From NCBI GenBank assembly GCA_949358305.1, contig OX442324.1, positions 7,663,601-7,723,600 on the forward strand: DNA of 60,000 bases. Direction: 5' to 3'. The position numbers were made by a program, and so were the translations under genes. Of the stretch, positions 52,711 to 60,000 are shown in pieces (the stretch's first letter is position 1; each line of letters opens with the position of its first letter). The DNA comes from Strigamia acuminata (taxonomy: Eukaryota; Arthropoda; Chilopoda; Geophilomorpha; Linotaeniidae). The notes under the pieces were generated by a model that did not search any database, was not told where the DNA came from, and saw nothing but the letters and a program-made list of their open reading frames with translations.

Positions 52711-55700
52711 ATGGCAAGTTGGGATCGTCGTGACGATTACAAGGATGTGGAAAAACTGAATGGGACTAATTATTCGACTTGGAGTGTCCAAATACAACTC
52801 CTTTTGCAATCATATGGAGTTTGGGGCCACGTGACTGGCAAGGAGAAACCCTTGCCAGCCACGGCTTCTGCGAAAGAAATCAGGGAGTTTGACAAGCGCG
52901 AGGAGAAAGCGCGCTCCACTATTTGTCTGGCTTGTGGAAAAGCCCAACAGGTAGTGGCTGTGGCACACGAAGGGGCCAAAGAGGTTTGGGAAGCGCTCAA
53001 AGCTGCTTACCAGCCTACTACCAGGGCACGCAAAGCCCGACTTCGTCGCGAATTTCTCATGTTGAAACTCCATGAGCAAGAGGAAATGATGGTTTTCCTA
53101 GCCAGAGTCGACAGGAAGGCGCTGGAATTGAAAAACGTCAAAATAGACATTTCCGACGAATTCCTGGCCTTCCAGTACCTGGATCTGCTGCCACATCAAT
53201 ACGAAACGGTCAAGCAGACGGTCTACCACTGGGGAGACCCGGAATTCACCTCGAAGGCCGTCAAAGAACGTTTATTAGGCGAATATAATCGCCTCTACGA
53301 GCAAACGGATGAATTTGGTGTTTCATTGGGCACAATTGAGAATACGGGTGCCTATTTCACCAAAGGCAGATGGCAACGTGGCCGGGGGGGAAATGCCCCC
53401 AGTTCTCCACGCGTCTGTTACAACTGTGGCGGAACTAATCACTTCGCCCGGAAATGCTCGTCCCCACCAAAACAGCAAAAAGGTGCTATGAGAGGAAACC
53501 CGACAGGACAGTTCAGCAGGGGCAGTCAACGAGGGAAGAGTCGTGGGAAGAGCCAGCAGACGGCCAACGTCACGCAAATGGACATTTTTAGCAATTCCCC
53601 GGTGTCTTATTTCTCTGCAGCGATTTGTCAAGAGCAACCCCCTGTTGTAGTGTCATTGTTGTCACATGCGAACTACGATTCGCAATGGTACGTCGACACA
53701 GGAGCGACGGACCATTTTTCGTTCAACAAAACCTGGTTTTCGGACTTTAAACCATTGACTGGTTATTCTGTTCAACAAGGAGACGGAAAGTCGAAAATCG
53801 AAGGCATTGGAAATGTGACCTTAGTTTCGATTAATGGACAACAAACGCGTGAACTGACGTTGAAGAACGTTTACTACGCACCCAACTTCAAAAAGAATTT
53901 GATTTCTTTAGGTCGTACGGATGAAGCTGGGGCGACAACCATTGTGAAGAATGGTAAAATGTTTATTTATGATGTGACAATTGATGATCCTTCTATCACT
54001 GCGATCCGTACGAGTGATAGGATGTACAAAGTCAATTGTCGCATTAATGCAAAGAATTCTGTAAACACAGTTGCACTGTCTGCGCAACAGAGTGCAACAG
54101 TGGCACCGAGTCCACCTTTAGCGGGTGAAGAAATTGTTAAATCTTTACTAACACACGTTGATTTTAGAACCGCATTAACCCAAAATTTGAGTAAATCAGG
54201 GAAACCTGTACCTGCGAATAAGGGGCAAGCGAAAACTGCGAATACTGCGCCAGCGATCGTTGCAAACAATGCGAGTACTGAAATTTCGAATCAACAGTCG
54301 AGTGTTTTGAATAACACACAAGTGGGCTTAGTAACCAGTAAGGGTAATAAGACAAAGAACCCGAAGATTTTGAAAACAATTGTGCAAAACAATTTAACAA
54401 ATGGAAATGGGGTTGAAAATGGAAAGATTGTTCCTGTTAAACCAGACAAACCCCAGACAATGGACATCTGGCACTCTCGTATGGGACACCTTAATGCAAA
54501 GGGAATTGCATTATTGAACAAATCTACTGAAGTATTTGGCTTGAAGTTGTCCAACACGGAATTGTCGAGTTGTGATGCTTGTTCGAGGGCGAAAAGCACA
54601 CGTCCCAGTTTTCCCCCCATTGCGAACATTTCGACCAAAGGGATTTTAGAAATCGTCCATTTAGACGTGTGGGGCCCTTCACCAGTTAAGAGCATAGGTG
54701 GGGCGTACTACTATTTGGTCATGGTCGATGACTTCTCACGATTGATGTGGATCGTGATTATGAAGAAAAAGAGCGAAGTCTTGGGCCATTTTAAGAAGTG
54801 GTTAACCGAAATTGAAAGAACGACTTCTAGGAAAGTCAAGTCGATCAAAACTGACAATGGAGGGGAATTTGTGTCCAAACAATGGGATGAATATGCCAGT
54901 AGCATTGGACTGAAGTGTATGCGCACAAACGCATACAGCCCGGAGATGAACTCAATCGCTGAAAGGACGAACCGGACCATTCTTGGTGGAATCAGGGCTT
55001 TATTGATTGAAAATAGTCTTCCTCCATCCCTGTGGGCAGAACTTGCAGTTTCTGTCGTTTATTTAAAGAACCGGTTTCCACATGCGGGATTGGGGGGAAG
55101 AACACCTTATAATGTATTTTTCAATAAGAAATTATCCCTACGACATGTCAAATGCATTGGTGCTTTGACTTATGTGCATGTCCCTTCGCAGACAAGGGCT
55201 GGGAAGTTACAAGAGAGAGCATGGGCGGGGGCCTTAATTGGATATGCCTCATCCACCCGTGGTTATCGGATTTGGGATCCGAACAAGAATCAAGTTTTTG
55301 TCTCAAAGCACGTTAAAATTTTGGAACAGAATTTCTGGTACGAGAATCTTAAGAATCCCCAATCTGGCCCATCACCTGCCACTGACGATTCAGATTTGTC
55401 AGGTGAAGAGTCTTGCAATGACTCTGATACAGACAGTGTTCATAGCGAACCTATCCCTGAGGAAGAGGTCAAAGTGGTTGAAAAACTCGTGGAGAGACCC
55501 GTTCAGGCCCGACCACCTGGGGGACCCGACTATGTAGATGCCATGCAATACATCATTGGAGATATACATGGCCTAAATTTTGATGAAATCGGTGGGGCGA
55601 AGGGGGATGATAGGGATTTCTTCAATATTTATCCCGACGACGATGAAGGAGAAGTTGAAGAGGAAGTTGAGGACCCAGATGCAAGTCCCCAATTATCACC

Positions 55701-57354
55701 CCAATTGTGGCCCACTCTCCCTCGTCGCAACCCGCCTAGAAAAGGGAAAGACACTGGCGAACGCACAACTTCGACTAGCGAGTTATTGCCGTTGGATATG
55801 ACTTTGTGGCAAAGACGACAGACTGTACGTCAAAGCGGGGCAACAGCTGGGAAAGTTGATGTTTGGTACATCACACCAAAGCACGAGAAGCTCCGCAGCC
55901 GTGTTGAGGTTGTCCGTTGGTGTAAAACCGAGGGATACGAATACAGATCAGAATTGTTTAATTTCAAAGATGTGACTATCGGTTTTGCTGGTTGCTGCTC
56001 TGTCGAGCCGGACACGTACGAAGAAGCGGTCAAAGGCGCCAGCAAACCAGATTGGGAAAATGCGATGGAAGACGAAATAAATATCTTCAAAGAGCGCGAG
56101 GTTTATGTCGAAGTCGACAAAGACCAGGTTAAAGACAAAACCTTATTGGGATCAAAATGGATTTACAAGTTAAAAAGAGATCACACGGGTACGATTAGAA
56201 GATATCGTGCTCGTCTTGTTGCACAGGGCATTAAGCAAAAGCCGGGCATTGACTTTACTGAGGTATTTTCCCCAGTAGTCAACTTCGTGTTAGTCATGAT
56301 GTTCTTCTGTGTCTTAGTGGTACTGAGGGGCTGGCGTGACGTACACCTTGACATCAAGGCCGCATACCTATATGGGGACCTCGACGAAGTGCAATATATC
56401 CATATCCCAAAAGGATACCGAACGACTGAAAACCAGCACAAATGTTGGGAATTGAGAAAGTCTCTTTACGGGCTTCATCAGTCTGGTCGTATGTGGTACC
56501 AGCGACTCCACGACCAGCTGATTGAAATTGGATTTGAACCGGTCTTGGGTCTCAATTGCGTGTATAGCTTGGGCACTGATGCTATACTTATTTTCTATGT
56601 CGATAACATAGTATTGTTTTCAAAAGACAACATAGCAGAGGAGTGCGTTTTGGATTGGATTCAACAATCCTTTGAGATTGTCAATTTGGGCCCCGTCACC
56701 CTTTTGTTAGGGATAGAGTTTTGTAGGGACGGGGAGAATATCTTTATTCATCAACGCGCTTATATTGCAAAGTTGTGTAAGCAATATGGGATTGACTCTT
56801 GTCATCGAGTTAGAGTGCCTGGCACTCCGGGCACCATGATCCAAAAGGTTCAGACGGGGGAACGTGTCAATTCGAGTTTTCCGTATCGGTCTCTTGTCGG
56901 CAGTTTGCTTTTTATCGCAAGTCGCACAAGACCCGATATACTGTTTTCCGTGATAGTGTTGTCTCAATACAACGAGACTCACTCGACTCGACACGTGAAC
57001 ATGCTGCTCCAAATCTTGCGGTACTTGGGGAACACACCAAATTTCTCTATCAACTTGGGAAACTGCCAAAGCGAAAATTTGACTGTTTATACGGATGCGT
57101 CCTTCGCATTGGACCAAGACAAACGCCGAAGCTTTGGTGGACACATCATCTACCTGGGAGGTGTCCCAATCTCATGGAACTGCCATAAGCAGACCATTAC
57201 AGCACTTTCCATTATGGAGAGCGAATTCTTGGCGGTGGTAGACGGTGTGAAGGAAATAATTTGGTTAGAGCGCATATTTGGTGCTGACGTGATGGTGGAT
57301 GGGTTTAACCGGGAAATACCGTGTGTATACGCTGACTCAATGCCAGCGATCTAA
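52711..57354 (+). pseudogene. gag-pol: Copia I gag-pol with MBD-like domain; YVDN and premature stop
   Basis: From the ATG 52711 (MASWDRRDDYKDVEKLNGTN): gag, zinc knuckle CYNCGGTNHFARKC, protease DTGATDH, integrase (HSRMGHLN...CDAC, HLDVWGP, IKTDNGGEF, MNSIAERTNRT), acidic spacer with EIGGAKGDD, MBD-like domain (about residues 1031-1087), reverse transcriptase and RNase H. The catalytic YVDD reads YVDN (Asn at residue 1299, codon 56605-56607). A TAA at 57352-57354 replaces the Gln of MPAIQY. The same frame continues open to 57555, so about 67 residues of RNase H are lost. The length without the stop would be 1614 codons, close to H. Confidence 0.93.
55801..55971 (+). other. MBD-like domain in I polyprotein
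   Basis: WQRRQTVRQSGATAGKVDVW, then YITPKHEKLRSRVEVVRWC and LFNFK. The Arg, Asp and R-S contact positions are kept. The first Tyr position is Trp and the end is FNF. Confidence 0.7.
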
Positions 57355-57572
57355 TATGCGAAGAATCGCATAGAGAATCGCGCAAACAAACACATAGATG
57401 TTAAACTACACTTCGTGCGCGACTGGTTTGAAAAGGGTGTCTTTCGAATCAGACATATCCCGGGAACCCTTAATGTAGCCGACCTTATGACCAAGTGGCT
57501 ATCTCGCGCAAAACTAGATGCATTGTGCGAGCATATCTTTGTAGCGGCAAAGTAGTTCATCGAAGGGGGATT

Positions 57573-58037
57573 TGTTGGTTTGCGATGAATTATTTGCGAT
57601 TATCATATTTGTTGTGCATTTCCGAATAGGCACAATAGGCGCGTTACTTCATATATTGTTACGAATGGTCAGCCAGTTGATTCTGCTTTTTAAACTACGC
57701 TTGTTTCGTACTCCAACTGGCTGTGTCTATGTGATAACGCGCGTCCCGTCGTCTGCTTGTTAAGCGACGATCGTTTAATTTGGTTTGGTATTGTTTATCG
57801 ATTGCTTTAGTCTTTATGTTGTATTATTGTAAAGAATAAATCTATTTGGTTATACTAATAGATTTGTTCTCGTTGTTACTCTGTAACCTGAGTTGAGATC
57901 AAATAGCCTCGACCCAGATCACTTGTTTTATGCTTTCATGGTGAATAAAGATGGCGGTCGCGTGTTGCGAGTTAACCGCACTTTATAATCGGTTTGCAAG
58001 TTATTTCCGCATGCTACAGGTCCAAATACGCTCTTCA
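57573..58037 (+). repeat. I 3' LTR
   Basis: 465 bp, one difference from the 5' LTR, followed by TGTAA. Confidence 0.93.
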
Positions 58038-58042
58038 TGTAA

Positions 58043-58078
58043 GCAGTCGAATTTCGAATTTTTTCGGTGCGAAATAAG
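58043..58078 (+). other. H2 leader remnant between I and J
   Basis: gcagtcgaatttcg...gcgaaataag corresponds to the H leader at about 39048-39083 (gcagtgtcgaaat...gcgaaataag). This places I and J in one interrupted H2 leader. Confidence 0.65.
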
Positions 58079-58543
58079 TGTTAGGAAATGCCCAACTGTT
58101 TGAGATTTATTAGTTGCATATTTATGGCTAAATGCAACGTGCATGTCTTTACTTTGCTGTGACTTAGTTAAACTAGTTGATCCCGATTTTTACCCTGCTT
58201 GTTATGTGCCGCAACTAGTTTATTTACTTGTAAAGATGTGCCTTCTCGTCGTCCGCTCAAATGAGCAATATTCGTTTAGTTATTCCATTGCTTTTAAGTT
58301 GTTTATCGATTATTTGCTCCTCCCTTACTGTTTATCATGTAAAGGACAAATCATTGCTTGTTAACAATGATTTGTTCTATTGTAAGCTTGTATTCATACT
58401 TTGAGAGCGGCTAGCCTCAAAGCAGTCGCTTTTACTGTTGTTCGTGACGAATAAAGATGGCGGTCGCATAATGCGAGTTCCCGCACCGTTTAAATCGAGT
58501 GTCAGCTCCTTTTCAGTGATGTCCGGCGCTTACAAACCTATCA
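58079..58543 (+). repeat. Copia J 5' LTR
   Basis: 465 bp, TGTTAGGAAATGCCC...CCTATCA, related to I's LTR. GAATAAAGATGGCGG lies at 58449-58463. The partner LTR is beyond the window. Confidence 0.85.
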
Positions 58544-59641
58544 TATGGTAGCAGAGGATGGTTGACGACGCGGCCAACCGTTTGTGATACGTTTGCGGCA
58601 AGTTTCGGGACGAAACGGACGTCGGGGGTTCGTCGGTATCGTCGCAAAGACGTATCAGCGGATTCGAGTAGTTTTGCAAAGCTGACAACGTGTGCGGACG
58701 TTTGCGGAAGCATTTCTGGATCGAACAGTGTAAGAATTGTCGAAATTCTGTGCGAAATAAGCACATTGCTCGATATAAAGAAGATTTTCTTCTGCGGGCG
58801 CCATTTTGTTTTGGTTTCGTCGCGATCAGCCGTAAAGCCAGCGGAGAATCGTGTGTGCGGATCGACACACGCTCTCATCGTGATTCGACGTGAGAATACG
58901 TCGAAATTACGTCGTTTTTGGATCGTTTTGGCCTGTTTCGCCGTGGGAAAGCACGGAAGACATCGGGCGAAGCGGATCTTCGACGGCGATCGAATTTTTC
59001 GTCAAAGCAGACGAAAATCGACGTGATTTTTCCAATTGAGCAGAGAAGTCCTGTTAGCGGGTTAAACATACGCGCAGGCATTCGACCAGTAGACCAGTTA
59101 GCGGGTTAAACATACGCGCTGGCTTTTTCCCGAGGTTTTGTGCACGGAGCACATCCTACAAAGGTGCGGACGAGCACGTTGAGTCGACGTGCATCGATTT
59201 CACGACGTGGGATCAACGAGGGAATTTTTGCGACGCAAACCAACCCGCAAAACAACGGATTTTCACCCTGCCAACTATTATTTAGTTTTAAGTTGTCGAA
59301 ATTCCTTGTTAATAGGCTTAAGGTTTTGTTCGGGGGTCTTGTAGTATCCTTTCCACCCTTTACGCAGTCGCGTAGTGGAATTGTATTTTTGCGTAGGCTT
59401 TCTCTGGCCACCGAGTGTCCCGCGGTCCTAGGAGTCCGGTCGGAACTCGGGAGATACTACGTAAAGTTTTTCGTCTCATTTAGTGAGATTTGTCCAAGGG
59501 AGACTGTATAATTTTTCGCCTAAACCTTTTGGGGGTTTACGCCACTTGTAAAAGCGTAAAAAGTGTGTTTTGTGCTTCATTTGGTGCGTGCGACGATTTA
59601 TTTTGTGAAAAAGTGCAATCTCCGTGACGAATCGACTAGAT
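58544..59641 (+). promoter_or_regulatory. J primer binding site and long leader with conserved stem
   Basis: TGGTAGCAGAGGATGG (58546-58561) is a perfect complement of the initiator tRNA-Met 3' end. The leader has a 44-bp-spaced duplication of gttagcgggttaaacatacg (59053 and 59097). In the conserved distal block, CCGAGT (59411-59416) pairs with ACTCGG (59445-59450) around a loop with CCCGCG and CGGTCGGAA. Confidence 0.65.
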
Positions 59642-60000
59642 ATGGCGTCGGAGGAAAAATACGACGATTACAAGTCGATTAAAAAACTAAATGGGACAAA
59701 TTATGCACAATGGGCGATTGGTGTGAAGTTATTGTTATCCCAGCAAGGCGTGTGGGACCACGTGACGGGCGACGAGACTGTGCCGGGTCCCAACGCCACA
59801 GCCAAAGAGAAACGGGATTTCAAAGTGCGTGAGAAGCGGGCGTGGTCCACGATATGCTTGAGTTGCGAAGAAGCGCAACAGCTCGTGGCCGTTGCCAAGG
59901 ATACTTCTAAAGGAGCGTGGGAAGCAATCCGGGATGCTTACCAGCCCACCACACGCGCCCGGAAGGGCAGATTGAGGCGCGAGTTCCTGCAAATGCATCT
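59642..60000 (+). CDS. gag-pol: Copia J gag (start of gag-pol, cut by window edge)
   Basis: Open from the ATG 59642 (MASEEKYDDYKSIKKLNGTN) to the window end, 119 codons. It is close to the gag N-termini of H and I (GVWDHVTGDE, AYQPTTRARKGRLRREFL), so it is the capsid region of a third member of this family. Whether the rest is intact cannot be seen. Confidence 0.9.
   Translation, partial: MASEEKYDDYKSIKKLNGTNYAQWAIGVKLLLSQQGVWDHVTGDETVPGPNATAKEKRDFKVREKRAWSTICLSCEEAQQLVAVAKDTSKGAWEAIRDAYQPTTRARKGRLRREFLQMH

Larger units (their letters stand above)
51117..58037 (+). mobile_element. Copia element I: full length, recent, but inactivated
   Basis: 6921 bp with 465-bp LTRs (51117-51581 and 57573-58037) that differ at one base (C at 51361, T in the 3' copy), flanked by TGTAA (51112-51116 and 58038-58042). 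Primer binding site, leader, gag-pol frame and polypurine tract (cgaagggggatt) are all present. Despite its youth, pol carries a YVDN change and a premature stop. Confidence 0.95.

Overview
The window is eukaryotic, most likely from an invertebrate and probably an arthropod. Host genes are spliced, introns are long and AT-rich with many microsatellites, and a decayed mariner-type transposase fragment carries the WFQQDGATCH motif. I cannot name the species. About two thirds of the window is transposable elements, mainly Ty1/copia LTR retrotransposons nested in one another.

Left block (1-20.1 kb), copia elements named here A to G. A (+) is cut by B (+, 402-5392), which is complete: identical 191-bp LTRs, a 5-bp duplication GTTTG and one open 1433-aa gag-pol frame. 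A itself sits in the gag of E (-). Then come an LTR and leader of F (+), the 5'-truncated C (-), the 3'-truncated D (-) joined to C near 11163, and the 5'-truncated G (+). C, D and G carry stops or frameshifts.

Middle block (20.1-36.2 kb), mostly host DNA. There is an old LTR of a Ty3/gypsy family (20933-21606), satellite-like repeats, a four-exon HMGA-like AT-hook gene (24057-31039, +), a putative three-exon gene on the minus strand (32936-33894) that no single open frame reveals, two Tc1/mariner-like miniature elements, and a long inverted-repeat element.

Right block (36.2-60 kb), a layered nest. A decayed Ty3/gypsy element P (LTR at 36195) is split by a pogo/Tigger-type DNA transposon (37388-46096, TA duplication). 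That transposon's transposase is split by intact copia element H (38370-45355, identical 477-bp LTRs, TAAAT duplication). Further right P is broken by copia K (-), K by copia H2 (+), and H2's leader by copia I (51117-58037, TGTAA duplication) and J (58079 to the end of the window).

Main discovery candidate: every copia polyprotein with the relevant region in view (B, C, D, G, H, I) carries, between integrase and reverse transcriptase, a block of about 55 residues matching the methyl-CpG-binding domain (MBD/TAM) pattern: R-x-x-G..AGK-x-D-V-x-Y-F-S-P....L-R-S-+...FDF. This suggests copia elements that read DNA methylation, much as chromodomain-bearing gypsy integrases read histone marks. A second candidate is a stem in the roughly 1.1-kb leaders of H, I and J whose two arms change together in all three elements.
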